From: CAZMNY01 sp964567745
GTDB taxonomy: Bacteria; Planctomycetota; Planctomycetia; Pirellulales; Pirellulaceae
DNA length: 51,469 bases
NCBI GenBank assembly: GCA_964567745.1
Contig: CAZMNY010000054.1
Coordinates: forward strand, 1 to 51,469
Direction: 5' to 3'
Shown here: piece by piece, positions 7,617-17,226 of the stretch
Position numbering within the stretch: position 1 is the first letter of the stretch
Layout of the letters: each line of letters opens with the position of its first letter
Translations under genes and position numbers: made by a program
Notes under the pieces: model-generated
Databases searched by the model: none
What the model was told of the DNA's origin: nothing
The model's input: only the letters and a program-made list of their open reading frames with translations

Positions 7617-10045
7617 TTGGTGTGAAAAGCCTCACTGGCGATAATCTGCTGAATGAGTTCGCGAAACCCGTAGCGGCGACCGGGCATGGCCGAGACAATC
7701 TGATTGATGTCGCCACGGTCAGCGAAACTTAGTCGTCGGCCAAGCGCGTACACAAAGAGCTTCTCCGTCAGGCAACGAGTGAATTGCTCCGGCCGGTCAA
7801 GCAGGAAACGCTTGATTCCGCCTGGTCCGGGGATCTTCGTTCCGTCAGGTAATTCGCCCGTCGAGTCGATGGGCAGCTTCTTTCTGTAACGATCTCGCCA
7901 GGCGCCGATGTGGTCGTAATTCTCTAATGACAATCCGACGGGATCGATCTTGCGGTGACATTCGTAGCAGGTTGGATTACTGCGATGCTTCTCCATAAGC
8001 TGCCGGATCGTCGCAACGCCACGGGTGTCAGGTTCGATCGGATCGACATCCGGCGGTGGTGGACTGGGCGGCGCGCCCAACAGATTCTCGAGCACCCAGA
8101 CGCCGCGATTGACCGGCTGGGTTTCGACTCCGTTCGATGTCGCCGTGAGAATGCTGCCGTGTCCCAGTAGGCCCCCGCGATGCGAGTTTGGCATGAGAGG
8201 AACTTTTCGAAATCCCTCCTGCTTCATAGTGGCAATGCCGTAGTGGCGCGCCAGGGCGGCATTCAGGAATGTGTAATCCGAGTCGACAAATTCAAGGATG
8301 CTGCGGTTCTCGTTGAGCACGTGCGCGAAGAACATCCGTGTCTCTTGTCGCATCGCCTCTTCGAGTCGATCCTCGTAGTAGGCTTGATTCTTTTCCGGAT
8401 CCGGAGGCATGTCGCCCAGCTTTCGTAGACCGAGCCATTGCCCAGTGAAATTGTCTGTGAACGCGGACGACTTGGGATCCGACAGCATTCGCAGAACTTG
8501 CTGCCGCATAACGTTGGGATCACACAGCGCGCCACGGTCCGCTGTCGCGCGAAGTTCATCGTCGGGCATCGAACTCCAGAGAAAATAGGAGAGTCGCGTC
8601 GCCAACTCGTGGTCGCTCACCCTTCGATCTCGCGAGTCGGAAGGCGCGGTTTCAGCGAGATACAAGAAGTTCGGCGAAGTCAAGATCGCTCGGACACCGT
8701 ACTTGGCGGCCGCCCAGAAGTCGTCACGCTCCGTGAAGTAATTCTTCGCCAAATCCAGATAGGGCTCCATCTCTTCACGACTGACGGGACGTCGAAAGGC
8801 CGCCGTAGCAACACGCAGCAGCGACTCATCCAGATAGCGTTCGCCCGGCCTCTTCGGCGGATTGGGAAAGTACCGCGCGAATCCGGCGGGCGGCCATTGA
8901 TCGTAGAACGGGCCTTCGATCTCCAAAGTGCGAACGTGAAGCTCAGGACCCGATCCGACGTACATTTCGGGCGGGTTGCGGATCGGATAAAGAGCATCCT
9001 TGTTGTATTTGGGCAAGACCTTTCGCAGGATGCGCTTGAACGAGCCGTTCGGGCCGTTGGCCCAGTGAACATGAAAGGTAAAACCCTTCTCAAGCCAGGC
9101 GCGATGCTCAACTTCGACGACCTTGTCGTCCGGGATCTCGTACTCGCCGATAATCCGATGGGCGGTTGCCCCAAGTTCTCTTGAATCGATGGAAATGGAT
9201 AACCGCATCGGCTCGTCGGAGTTGTAGCGCAAGTCCTCGTCTTTGTATCGAGATTTGCGGCGGACCGCCAGAGCGGAGAACCGGATCACATATTCACCGC
9301 TGCCCGGTACGCCTCGTTTTTTGTCGAGCCGCGAAAAGCCGAGCGGCTGACGAAACTTGATAAACAGACGTCCGGCTTCCTTGCGGCCTTCCTTGTCGAC
9401 AGCTACCCCGCTCAGAACTTCGCGGTCCGTATTCGCCCCTGCTTCCCCGCCGGTCTGGTAGCGGATCATAGGTGGTCGAGGCCCCGGCAGAATAGCTTTG
9501 TCGGCCACCTTGCGCGCCGCTTCGAGATAGTTGCGAAGCAGATAATCCGAGGTCACCAATCCTTCACCAACATTGTCAAATCCTTCGGTCGAGTCGTCTG
9601 CTGGAAAGGTGGCCGTCGGGTCGAAGTCGACCATCCTCAGTTGAAACAGGTCTCGAATCGTGTTCCGGTACTCGGCGCGATTCAAGCGACGCATCACGAC
9701 TTTGCCGGCATGCTCACGCGCCGCTTCACGAGCCTTGGCGAGAGCGCTTGTCAGCAGCCCGACCACCCTTTTAACTTTCGCCGGGGACGGTTGCAGCTCG
9801 CCTTCGGGCGGCATTGCCGCGAGATTCAATTGATCGAGAATCTCCTGTAGCAATTCTGCATCTTCAAAGTCGTTTTCGGCGCCGGACAACCGATCGAAAC
9901 GGCGATCCCCGCTCTGCTTGTCAGGGCCGTGGCACTTGACGCAATAGGACTTCAAGAACGGCTGAAGCAATTCGCCGCCGCGAGTGTCCGCTTGCGCCAA
10001 TTTCGCGCAGGCACAGAACAGCAGTATCAATGCGAGTCGGTTCAT
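7613..10045 (-). CDS. dihaem DUF1592-family protein (PSD1/DUF1587/DUF1595/DUF1592/DUF1588/DUF1585)
   Basis: This is an 810-residue exported protein with a signal peptide (residues 1-19). The N-terminal planctomycete cytochrome module has a haem c motif C35-V-K-C-H, followed by a DUF1587-like segment (MRRLNRAEYRNTIRDLF, about 120-140). The middle (about 190-395) looks like a beta-sandwich, carbohydrate-binding-like region. DUF1595 and DUF1592 follow (LSYFLWSSMPDDEL), then DUF1588 with a second haem motif C693-Y-E-C-H and IDPVGLSLENYD, then DUF1585. No biochemical function is known to me; electron transfer tied to polysaccharide breakdown is inference. It overlaps its neighbours by 4 bases at both ends, and the DUF1552 partner lies directly upstream. 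Confidence 0.92.
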   Translation of the reverse strand: MNRLALILLFCACAKLAQADTRGGELLQPFLKSYCVKCHGPDKQSGDRRFDRLSGAENDFEDAELLQEILDQLNLAAMPPEGELQPSPAKVKRVVGLLTSALAKAREAAREHAGKVVMRRLNRAEYRNTIRDLFQLRMVDFDPTATFPADDSTEGFDNVGEGLVTSDYLLRNYLEAARKVADKAILPGPRPPMIRYQTGGEAGANTDREVLSGVAVDKEGRKEAGRLFIKFRQPLGFSRLDKKRGVPGSGEYVIRFSALAVRRKSRYKDEDLRYNSDEPMRLSISIDSRELGATAHRIIGEYEIPDDKVVEVEHRAWLEKGFTFHVHWANGPNGSFKRILRKVLPKYNKDALYPIRNPPEMYVGSGPELHVRTLEIEGPFYDQWPPAGFARYFPNPPKRPGERYLDESLLRVATAAFRRPVSREEMEPYLDLAKNYFTERDDFWAAAKYGVRAILTSPNFLYLAETAPSDSRDRRVSDHELATRLSYFLWSSMPDDELRATADRGALCDPNVMRQQVLRMLSDPKSSAFTDNFTGQWLGLRKLGDMPPDPEKNQAYYEDRLEEAMRQETRMFFAHVLNENRSILEFVDSDYTFLNAALARHYGIATMKQEGFRKVPLMPNSHRGGLLGHGSILTATSNGVETQPVNRGVWVLENLLGAPPSPPPPDVDPIEPDTRGVATIRQLMEKHRSNPTCYECHRKIDPVGLSLENYDHIGAWRDRYRKKLPIDSTGELPDGTKIPGPGGIKRFLLDRPEQFTRCLTEKLFVYALGRRLSFADRGDINQIVSAMPGRRYGFRELIQQIIASEAFHTK

Positions 10046-11319
10046 GTCAGGAGATGATTCAAGTTCGAAACGCTGGTCGAGAAAGCGTCCTGTTCGACGC
10101 CTAGTTGCTGGAGAATGGTAACGAACAGATCCGACAGTGGCCGTCCATCACGACCATGACGCTCAAATCGATGATGGTTACCGTGCCGCAGGCCTCCGCC
10201 GGCAACAGCTATCGGAAGGTTGCGACTGGAATGCGAACTGGCGTTGCCCATCCCGCTGCCAAACAGCACAACGGTTGATTCCAATAGCGATTGCCCGTAC
10301 GAATCTGGCGTCGCCTTTAGCTTTGCCAGGAAGCGAGAAAACTGTTCCGCATAGAAGGTCTCGATGATCGTCAGTTCTTTGAGCAGGTCTGGCCGCTTTC
10401 CGTGGTGTGTCAGTGAGTGATAACCCGACGTGATTCCGTCAAAAGGAAACAAACGATTCCCGCCAGGATGGCCGTAACAGATGACGTTGGTGGAATTCGT
10501 CTGCAGTGCAAGCACCATCAAGTCGTACATGACAGAGGTGTTGTAGGGATATGCGAGATCAACGATGGTATCGTCCTCGTCGCCCCCTCGAATGACTTTG
10601 TCGCTGACTCTCGGTTTGGCAATTTCGAGCCAGTCCCTCTGGCGTTTCAATTTCCGTTCTACTTCGCGGATCGCGGTAAGGAACTGATCGAGTTTGTTCT
10701 GGTCGGCCATCGCGAGTCTCTTGTTGAGACGCTTTGCATCTTGCCGAACGACGTCAAGAATGCTTGCGTCTTCATCAAGGAAGTTGCGTGTCTGCTGCTT
10801 CAGCTTCGGGTTGTCGTTGAGGAACAGCTTTGTAAAGACTCGCACCGGGTCACCGTTGGTCGGCAACTTGATTCCCGCTCGCGACCACGAGACGCCGCCG
10901 CCCCCGAGCAACAACGAAGGGAACCTCGTCGTCTGCCCGATCTCTTCGCCCAGCAGTTGGTCGAGGGAATGTAAGCGTTGTGGTTGATCTTGGACGTCCT
11001 TGATCTCGACGCCGTTAAGAAACGTCTGCGAGCAGCCATGCCCGCCGCCAACCCCTGGGTGATCAAGATTGGTGAAGATAGTCAGATCAGCTCGATGCGG
11101 CTCCAAGGGTTTCAGCAACGTTGACGTCTCGTAATCAGCGCCTGTCTTTTCAGGGAAGAACCCGCTTGGATTCATTCCGTAATTGGGCGACACGCAGACA
11201 AAGCGTTTCGCGCTGGCGCTCGACCTGGTGTTGTCGGCGGCGTGCAAAGAATCGAACGCCGGCAATGCAATCGAAACCCCAATCGCGCGAAGAAAATTGC
11301 GACGGCTTGTATTGATCAC
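10042..11319 (-). CDS. DUF1552 family Tat-exported protein
   Basis: This is a 425-residue DUF1552 protein. I take the GTG at 11319 as the start because it overlaps the stop of the upstream gene as GTGA (11316-11319), the same 4-base pattern as elsewhere in the set, and it places the twin-arginine signal (SRRNFLRAIG, R6-R7) at the N-terminus. The family motifs are visible: PNYGMNP near the start, LTHHGK in the middle, and VLFGSGMGNASSHSSRNLP with AGGGLRHGNH toward the end. The many conserved His, Asn and Asp residues suggest a metal-binding or hydrolase-like site, but no activity is established. It is always paired with a DUF1592 gene here, so the two proteins probably work together outside the cytoplasm. 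Confidence 0.92.
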   Translation of the reverse strand: MINTSRRNFLRAIGVSIALPAFDSLHAADNTRSSASAKRFVCVSPNYGMNPSGFFPEKTGADYETSTLLKPLEPHRADLTIFTNLDHPGVGGGHGCSQTFLNGVEIKDVQDQPQRLHSLDQLLGEEIGQTTRFPSLLLGGGGVSWSRAGIKLPTNGDPVRVFTKLFLNDNPKLKQQTRNFLDEDASILDVVRQDAKRLNKRLAMADQNKLDQFLTAIREVERKLKRQRDWLEIAKPRVSDKVIRGGDEDDTIVDLAYPYNTSVMYDLMVLALQTNSTNVICYGHPGGNRLFPFDGITSGYHSLTHHGKRPDLLKELTIIETFYAEQFSRFLAKLKATPDSYGQSLLESTVVLFGSGMGNASSHSSRNLPIAVAGGGLRHGNHHRFERHGRDGRPLSDLFVTILQQLGVEQDAFSTSVSNLNHLLT

Positions 11320-13304
11320 GGTTCTTTCCTCGATTTGATGTTGAGCCGGTTTTCGTACCACACGATGTTTCGACTGGTGTGGCCCGCGATCAAGAGATCG
11401 AGGTCCTTATCGCCGTCCATGTCGGTGGCGCGAATATCATAGGCGCCCTGATCGTCACCGATGAGATGCCTTCTAAACTGTCCGTTGCTTGAGTTTTCAT
11501 ACCAAACTGCGATGCCGTTGTTTTCGCGTCCGCAGGTGGCGATGTCAATGTCGCCGTCCCTATCCAAATCCACGGTGGCGAGGCAATGCGGCCCGACGAT
11601 ATCGGGATCGATTTCAACCGCCTTGAACTCTGGCCCTTTGAACCACAAGACACCGCTTGCGTGTCCCCGCGTGGCGACAAAATCTATGTGCAGGTCCCGG
11701 TTCACATGAACGGGGTGGATATTCGTCGCGCCGGCCTGATTGCTGGAAAGCAGATGCTTTTTCCAACGCCCTGCGGCATCCGTGGGCTGCTCCCACCAGG
11801 CGAACCACTGTCCGCCGGGAAAGCCCTTTCCGCCTTTTGCCGCGCAGCAAATGTCCGGACGACCATCCCCGTTAACATCGCCAATCCCAGTGTAGTGCGA
11901 CCCACCTGGCGCGTCGCTATCAGCAAAGACATGACGAATCCAACAGGCCGCCGCGCGAGGGTTCCGCGGAACTTCTAACCATGTCAGCGAGTTTGGGATC
12001 GTTGTTTTTCCTTCAGGCCGACCTGAGTTTGCGATCAGGTCGAGGCGACCATTCCTATTCACATCGCCCGTAATCAAGCAATGCGTTCCCAGGATCTCAT
12101 CATCGATCGTCCGGTACATCCATGGCTTGCCGGAGAACGGATCATCCGGGCATTCAAGCCAGAAGACGGTGTTGTTGGAGCCGCAGAAATCCAAGTCTCC
12201 GTCTTTGTCCACGTCCATCAAGCAACTGTGGATACAGCTTGTTCGCGGCTTGTTGCGGGAATGACTGACATCGAAAACGTGGAGCGTGTGGGATTCCCAT
12301 GTCGGGCCTCTGAGCAGCACAACGCGGCCGTCGAAAGACGAGACAATGTCGATCGAGCCGTCGGCGTCATAATCGTTTGCGACCGCCGAGTTGATCATGC
12401 TAGACACTCTCGGCACGACGACATGTTTCTTCCAGGTGGTTGTTCGAATCGCATTGGGCTGCTTGTTACGCGCGACTTTAGATTGCGAGAACAGCCACTT
12501 CATGAAATCCGGTTCAGGGTCGCAACGCTCGCTACTTCGCTGGGTTGTTCCGTTGTCCGCTCCGACAATCATCTTTCCGGATACGCCGTGGCTGTCTCCC
12601 TTCCAAATCGTGAGTTTCATGTTGCCGCTGAGGCGTTTCATTTCGGAGAAGACCTTTTGAGCCTTCTCGAATGGGCAGACTCCGTCTCGATCGCCGTGGA
12701 AAGCCCAGATCGGAACGTCCTTGATTTTCGCTGGATCAATGAAGTCTTTCGTTCGTCTCAAGCCGGTTCCTGCTGACGGCGCGGCGGCGGCGAAGTAATC
12801 CGGATCGAGCTGTAGGAAAATGAAGGTTCCGTGCCCGCCCATGGAGTGCCCCATCACGTAGATGCGATTCATGTCGACCGAAGGCAGCGTGCGGATCAGT
12901 GCTTTGACATTCTTCAGGTCATCCGCGTCCCACAACTCCGGAGTTTGGGGCGCGACCACGTAGCAGGGGAAACTTTTTCGTCTTTGGGGCTCGGCAAGTT
13001 GGCGGTTCCAGTCCTTGATCTGTTTTCGATTGTCCGTACCTCGGCCGCCGGCGCCATGGAGCGAAACGATGACGGGGTATTGCTTATCCGCATCGAAGCC
13101 ATCAGGCTCCATCACGCGAACCGGCATCCCGTTGAACACCTGAGGTTCATAGAGGTCATTCAGGCGTTTCTGGGCGATCGCTGGAGTAGAGCCGAGCAGC
13201 AGCACGATCACAACGGACCGAATCAGCACATCCAGCCTTGGCCAACGTTCCTTGATCTCCGTTCCACACATTTCATAGGCTCTCATCGCCATTTCGCTGT
13301 TCAC
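11316..13304 (-). CDS. secreted esterase fused to FG-GAP/VCBS repeats
   Basis: This is a 662-residue protein. After an N-terminal signal segment (about 22-45, ending IAQ) comes an alpha/beta-hydrolase of the PHB-depolymerase-like esterase class (about 55-290) with oxyanion loop SLHGAGGRG, nucleophile G-H-S154-M-G-G-H and a histidine in GDSHG. From about 310 to 660 there are six FG-GAP-like calcium-binding repeats: DYDADGSID, DVDKDGDLD, DVNRNGRLD, DVNGDGRPD, DLDRDGDID and DMDGDKDLD, which should form a beta-propeller. It is a plausible acyl esterase held to its substrate by the propeller. The esterase half is a paralogue of domain 2 of the product at 4356-6158. The ATG overlaps the preceding stop by 4 bases and its own stop overlaps the next start. 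Confidence 0.87.
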   Translation of the reverse strand: MNSEMAMRAYEMCGTEIKERWPRLDVLIRSVVIVLLLGSTPAIAQKRLNDLYEPQVFNGMPVRVMEPDGFDADKQYPVIVSLHGAGGRGTDNRKQIKDWNRQLAEPQRRKSFPCYVVAPQTPELWDADDLKNVKALIRTLPSVDMNRIYVMGHSMGGHGTFIFLQLDPDYFAAAAPSAGTGLRRTKDFIDPAKIKDVPIWAFHGDRDGVCPFEKAQKVFSEMKRLSGNMKLTIWKGDSHGVSGKMIVGADNGTTQRSSERCDPEPDFMKWLFSQSKVARNKQPNAIRTTTWKKHVVVPRVSSMINSAVANDYDADGSIDIVSSFDGRVVLLRGPTWESHTLHVFDVSHSRNKPRTSCIHSCLMDVDKDGDLDFCGSNNTVFWLECPDDPFSGKPWMYRTIDDEILGTHCLITGDVNRNGRLDLIANSGRPEGKTTIPNSLTWLEVPRNPRAAACWIRHVFADSDAPGGSHYTGIGDVNGDGRPDICCAAKGGKGFPGGQWFAWWEQPTDAAGRWKKHLLSSNQAGATNIHPVHVNRDLHIDFVATRGHASGVLWFKGPEFKAVEIDPDIVGPHCLATVDLDRDGDIDIATCGRENNGIAVWYENSSNGQFRRHLIGDDQGAYDIRATDMDGDKDLDLLIAGHTSRNIVWYENRLNIKSRKEP

Positions 13305-15928
13305 CGTTGATGGAAAGTTTCACTCGTCGCGACGCCGATAATCAGATCGCGTAGGCCGTATCCGGCGGCCGCATTCGCCTTGGCAATGCGTTTGATCTCC
13401 GCCGTGTCACGAAACGTCATCGACCGTCCCGTCGCGTACGTCATGAGTTTCTCTGCGACTGCTTCGGCAAACCGTTTCTTGCGGCTGACAAGGAGTTTCT
13501 TCAGGCCACGTTCGTCTTCAAATGACTCTCCGGTTGGCAGCCGCCCCGAACCGTCAACAGGCGGACCGCTATTGCGTCTACCGGGATATCGTGTGCGGAA
13601 GCCGCCGATCGGGTCGTAAAACTCGAGTGCGAATCCGGCGGGGTCGATCTTCTGGTGACAGTCGGCGCACGCCGCAACTGTGCGATGCTTGTCGAGTTGT
13701 TCTCGAATCGTTACCGACCCGCGAGTGTCTGGTTCGAGCGGTTCAACATCCGGTGGCGGCGGTGGCGGTGGAGTTCCCAGAATGTTTTCCAGAACCCAGA
13801 CGCCACGAACAACGGGTGAGGTTTCAATGCCATTCGCGGAGAGCGTGAGAATGCTGCCCTGGCCGAGCAACCCGCCACGGCGATCGCTCGGTTGGAGCAC
13901 AACCTTGCGGAAGTGTTCTCCGTGGATGTTACGAAGGCCGTAGTGCGCAGCCAAAGCGTCATTTACGTAGGTGTAATCGCTGTCGAGCAAATTCACGATC
14001 GAACCATTGTTCGCCAGTAGATCGCCGAAGAACGTTCGCGTCTCGCTCTTGAACAGCTCTTCAAGACGATCCTGGTAATAACTCTTGAACGCCTTCGGGT
14101 CCGGCGGCATGGAGCCCAGGGTGTTGATACGGAGCCACGTGTCCGTGAAGTGTTCAACGAAGGCGCTCGCTCGTCCGTCGCGTAGCATCCGATCGATCTG
14201 ACGCTTCAGTTCAGCAGATGTCTTGAGCTTCCCCGACTCTGCAGCATTAAGCAGTTCCTCGTCTGGCGTGCTGCTCCAAAGAAAATAGGACAGCCGGGTG
14301 GCAAGTTCGAACTCCGTGAGCTCGGAACCCAATTCGTCGTTGCCCTCGTCGAGATAGAGAAACCGGGGAGAAGTCAGGATTGCCGCGAGCCCCAACTTGA
14401 TGGCGTTCGGAGGCGAATCGCCGCTGTCAATTCGTTCGCGGATGAAGGTTGCATAATGCGCGACTTCGGCTGCCGAGACCGGCTGGCGGAAAGCGCGAGT
14501 CGTAAACTTCAGCACAGTTTTTTCGATGTCGATCTTCGAGGCGTCCGTCTCGTCGCCGAACAGGAGCCGATGGCTGGCGGGCGGCCACTGTTGATATTCG
14601 GGTCCCTTGATGTCCATATTCCAGATGCGAATCCGAGGTCCCCGATATACTTCGGAAAGCAGTTTGTTGTTCGCATTCTTCGCCAGTCTGGCGACCAGCG
14701 CTTTCGCTGCGGGATCCCCTAGCTTGGCAGCGTCAAGTTGCGTCTTTGTGGCTCGGATGACCTGAGGGTGGTGCTTTTCAGCTGCTCGACGGATGTTGCC
14801 CTTGGAGCTGATTCCGTTCGTCCAACTAACAAACGGAATCGCGCCCTCATTGAGCCAGACTCGCTGCGTGAACACCTGCGGGTGTTCGTCAGGAAGATCC
14901 CAAACATCGAGCAGTTGCCGCTGATCCCCTGCGTTCTTGTCCAGCAATCTGACGCTTGGGGCGATCCAGAGAGCCACCTTGAGACGCTGAGTCTTGAACC
15001 GGTCAAACTCAGCGTGCTCGTAACCGTGAGTCAGCCGATTTGCAGCGGCAGCCTTCACGCTGATCGTGTACCAACCGTCAGCCGGGGCCCCGCCGCGTCG
15101 GACGAAGGGCTTGGCGAAGTTGGGGTGGCGTTCACTGGGCTGTCCGTGGCCGATCTCCAGGTACTCGTCATCAACGATGAGTCGCCAGGTGACCGGCGCT
15201 CGTTCATAGGACTGAACACCATTGAAGTCCTTCCCTTGGAAGCGCCACTGCTGAGACTTCGGACGTTCGACTCCAAAGAACGACGCGGCGGCGAGCGACG
15301 CTTCGGCCACTTCGAGATAACGCTGCAGCTGATGATCGGAGAGCGTGAGAGCCTCTCCGTTGTTGTCAAAGCCATCCTCCGTCGCGTCGACTGGAAAATC
15401 GGACGTGATGTCAAAGAACTCGCGGCGCAGTCCCAGTAGGTCGCGCATCGTGTTGACATACTCAAACCGATTCAGCCGCCTCATCATCGTGACTTGAACC
15501 GATTTGGCCTCTGACAAGGCCGTAAGGCACGCCGTGATCGTTGCCACGACTCGCCTTGTATCGTCCGACGGAGGCTGAGTCACGCCTTTCGTCGCAGGCG
15601 GCATGTCGCCGCGATTAATCGCATCCAGCGCCTCTTCAAGCAACGTGGCTTCATCACTGTTGGCCGTCATCCTCGCAGGCAGCCGGTCCAGGCGACGATC
15701 GCCTTTCTGGGCCGACTCGCCATGGCAGCGGTAACAGTACTGCTTGAAGTAAGTCTTGACGGACGGTTTGAGCTGATGCGGCTCATTCTCCGCGGCGATT
15801 GTCATTTGCGAGGCCGTCAACATGCAAATCGTTGCAAGAAAGAACGTTGAGCCTAATCGCAACAGGCGATGGGTCCCATGCGATTGTCGATAGGCAACAT
15901 CCCAACCTGTGGACCAATCCGACTTCAT
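13301..15928 (-). CDS. dihaem DUF1592-family protein
   Basis: This has 875 residues, with the same domain order as the gene at 7613. The signal peptide is unusually far in (hydrophobic stretch about 25-45, cut after AA), so the true start may be internal, but the ATG at 15928 fits the 4-base overlap with the DUF1552 stop (15925). Haem c motifs are C65-Y-R-C-H and C754-A-D-C-H. MMRRLNRFEYVNTMRDLLG marks DUF1587. A longer middle region (about 230-450) with WRLIVDDEYLEIG resembles a carbohydrate-binding sandwich. LSYFLWSSTPDEEL marks DUF1592, and the C-terminus carries DUF1588 and DUF1585. It is co-transcribed with the DUF1552 partner upstream and the FG-GAP esterase downstream. Activity is unknown. 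Confidence 0.92.
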   Translation of the reverse strand: MKSDWSTGWDVAYRQSHGTHRLLRLGSTFFLATICMLTASQMTIAAENEPHQLKPSVKTYFKQYCYRCHGESAQKGDRRLDRLPARMTANSDEATLLEEALDAINRGDMPPATKGVTQPPSDDTRRVVATITACLTALSEAKSVQVTMMRRLNRFEYVNTMRDLLGLRREFFDITSDFPVDATEDGFDNNGEALTLSDHQLQRYLEVAEASLAAASFFGVERPKSQQWRFQGKDFNGVQSYERAPVTWRLIVDDEYLEIGHGQPSERHPNFAKPFVRRGGAPADGWYTISVKAAAANRLTHGYEHAEFDRFKTQRLKVALWIAPSVRLLDKNAGDQRQLLDVWDLPDEHPQVFTQRVWLNEGAIPFVSWTNGISSKGNIRRAAEKHHPQVIRATKTQLDAAKLGDPAAKALVARLAKNANNKLLSEVYRGPRIRIWNMDIKGPEYQQWPPASHRLLFGDETDASKIDIEKTVLKFTTRAFRQPVSAAEVAHYATFIRERIDSGDSPPNAIKLGLAAILTSPRFLYLDEGNDELGSELTEFELATRLSYFLWSSTPDEELLNAAESGKLKTSAELKRQIDRMLRDGRASAFVEHFTDTWLRINTLGSMPPDPKAFKSYYQDRLEELFKSETRTFFGDLLANNGSIVNLLDSDYTYVNDALAAHYGLRNIHGEHFRKVVLQPSDRRGGLLGQGSILTLSANGIETSPVVRGVWVLENILGTPPPPPPPDVEPLEPDTRGSVTIREQLDKHRTVAACADCHQKIDPAGFALEFYDPIGGFRTRYPGRRNSGPPVDGSGRLPTGESFEDERGLKKLLVSRKKRFAEAVAEKLMTYATGRSMTFRDTAEIKRIAKANAAAGYGLRDLIIGVATSETFHQR

Positions 15929-17226
15929 TCTCCCACCTCCAGCCCAGCCAGCGTGCTGGTGGCGATGCCGAATCCGTCCGCCTCAACGCCGAATCGCTGC
16001 AACATGGAGACGAACAGGTTTCCAGCGGGCGACGCGACCTTCTGCTTATCATCTTTGAAGTACGACTTGTGTTCACCGTGTCTAAAGCCGCCGCCCGCGA
16101 GAAGCAACGGCAGGTTTTTGTTGGAGTGCGAGCTGGCGTTTCCCATTCCCGAACCAAACAAGACCATGCAGTTTTCCAGCAATGTCTTTCCGTTTGGTTC
16201 TTCAACAGCCTTCAACCGCGAGAGAAAGCGCCCAAGCTGCTCCATATGAAACTGCTCAATGATGGACAGTTCGGTGATGTACTCGGGAACTTTGCCGTGA
16301 TGAGTAAGCTGGTGGTAACCTCGGCTGATCTTGAAGCCGCCATAATTGGCGCCAATGTCCGCTAGGCCGAGCGTGATCACGCGCGTCGAGTCGGTCTGCA
16401 ACGCAAGGCTCATCAGGTCATAGTAAAGCGAGACTCGATCGACAAAATCAAGACTGTTCGCTCCAGCCGGTAGTCTGTAATCAACTGGCGGCTTCGGTTT
16501 GTCCAGCCACTGACTCGATTGCACCAGCCGTTTCTCGACAACGCGGACAGAATCGAAATACCTGTCCAGCTTTCGGCGATCGCGTGCTCCCACCTTTTGC
16601 TTGAGGTATTCGGCGTCGGTTTTGACCAGGTCAAGGATACTCGACCGAGCGGCCAATTCCGCCTGCGTCTTGTCGCGCAGCTGCGGGTCGATCTTTTGAA
16701 ACAGCAAGTTGTAGATGGTCTGGACATTCGCGATCGGCGGGATGGCTACTCCCGACGCACTCCATGACAGCATGTTGTTGGGATCATTTCCACTGGCCAG
16801 CTGCAAAGACGGGTACCTTGTTTGAGATCCAACAGCCTGCGCGGCTTTTTGATCGATACTGATATTGGCCTCAGGCATTCCCGCCGAGTTTTTCGATAAC
16901 ACTCCCGATAGGTAGGCGTGTACGCCGCCGTGCCCCCCCTGGGCGTTCACACCGTGATCCAGCCCCGAGAAGACCGTGAAATCATCCCGAAGTTTACTGA
17001 GTGGTTTGAGCCGATCGGTCAGCTCGTAACCACGGCCGGTCTGCTCAGGAAAAAACAACTGCGGAACGAGACCAAAGTTCAATCCAATACACGCCATGCG
17101 GATTGGCGCTTCGGCCCCGGTTATGGGTGCCGCCATCGCGTCCAGATAGGGCAAAGCGAGCAACGCTCCACCAGTTCCTCGCAGCGCGGCGCGTCGACTC
17201 ATCCTTCGGGGGCTCATTCTGTTCAC
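15925..17226 (-). CDS. DUF1552 family Tat-exported protein, first gene of the long set
   Basis: This is a 433-residue DUF1552 protein with a twin-arginine signal (R11-R12 in SRRAALRGTGG) followed by a hydrophobic stretch ending AMAAP. It shows the family motifs LNFGLVPQLFFPE, GLDHGVNAQGGHGG, LTHHGKVPEY, VLFGSGMGNASSHSNKNLP and AGGGFRHGEH. It is the promoter-proximal member of the seven-gene set on this strand; the 221 bases upstream separate it from the broken VanZ-like gene. Its stop overlaps the DUF1592 start by 4 bases. Function is unknown; pairing with a dihaem protein suggests a shared periplasmic or surface complex. Confidence 0.92.
   Translation of the reverse strand: MNRMSPRRMSRRAALRGTGGALLALPYLDAMAAPITGAEAPIRMACIGLNFGLVPQLFFPEQTGRGYELTDRLKPLSKLRDDFTVFSGLDHGVNAQGGHGGVHAYLSGVLSKNSAGMPEANISIDQKAAQAVGSQTRYPSLQLASGNDPNNMLSWSASGVAIPPIANVQTIYNLLFQKIDPQLRDKTQAELAARSSILDLVKTDAEYLKQKVGARDRRKLDRYFDSVRVVEKRLVQSSQWLDKPKPPVDYRLPAGANSLDFVDRVSLYYDLMSLALQTDSTRVITLGLADIGANYGGFKISRGYHQLTHHGKVPEYITELSIIEQFHMEQLGRFLSRLKAVEEPNGKTLLENCMVLFGSGMGNASSHSNKNLPLLLAGGGFRHGEHKSYFKDDKQKVASPAGNLFVSMLQRFGVEADGFGIATSTLAGLEVGE

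Noticed and set aside
12081..12776. Plus-strand open frame of about 230 codons
   Set aside because: It lies opposite the FG-GAP and esterase coding sequence, whose motifs are clear; its openness follows from codon bias.
14738..15439. Plus-strand open frame of about 230 codons
   Set aside because: It lies opposite the DUF1592 gene at 13301-15928 and has no own signal or domain.
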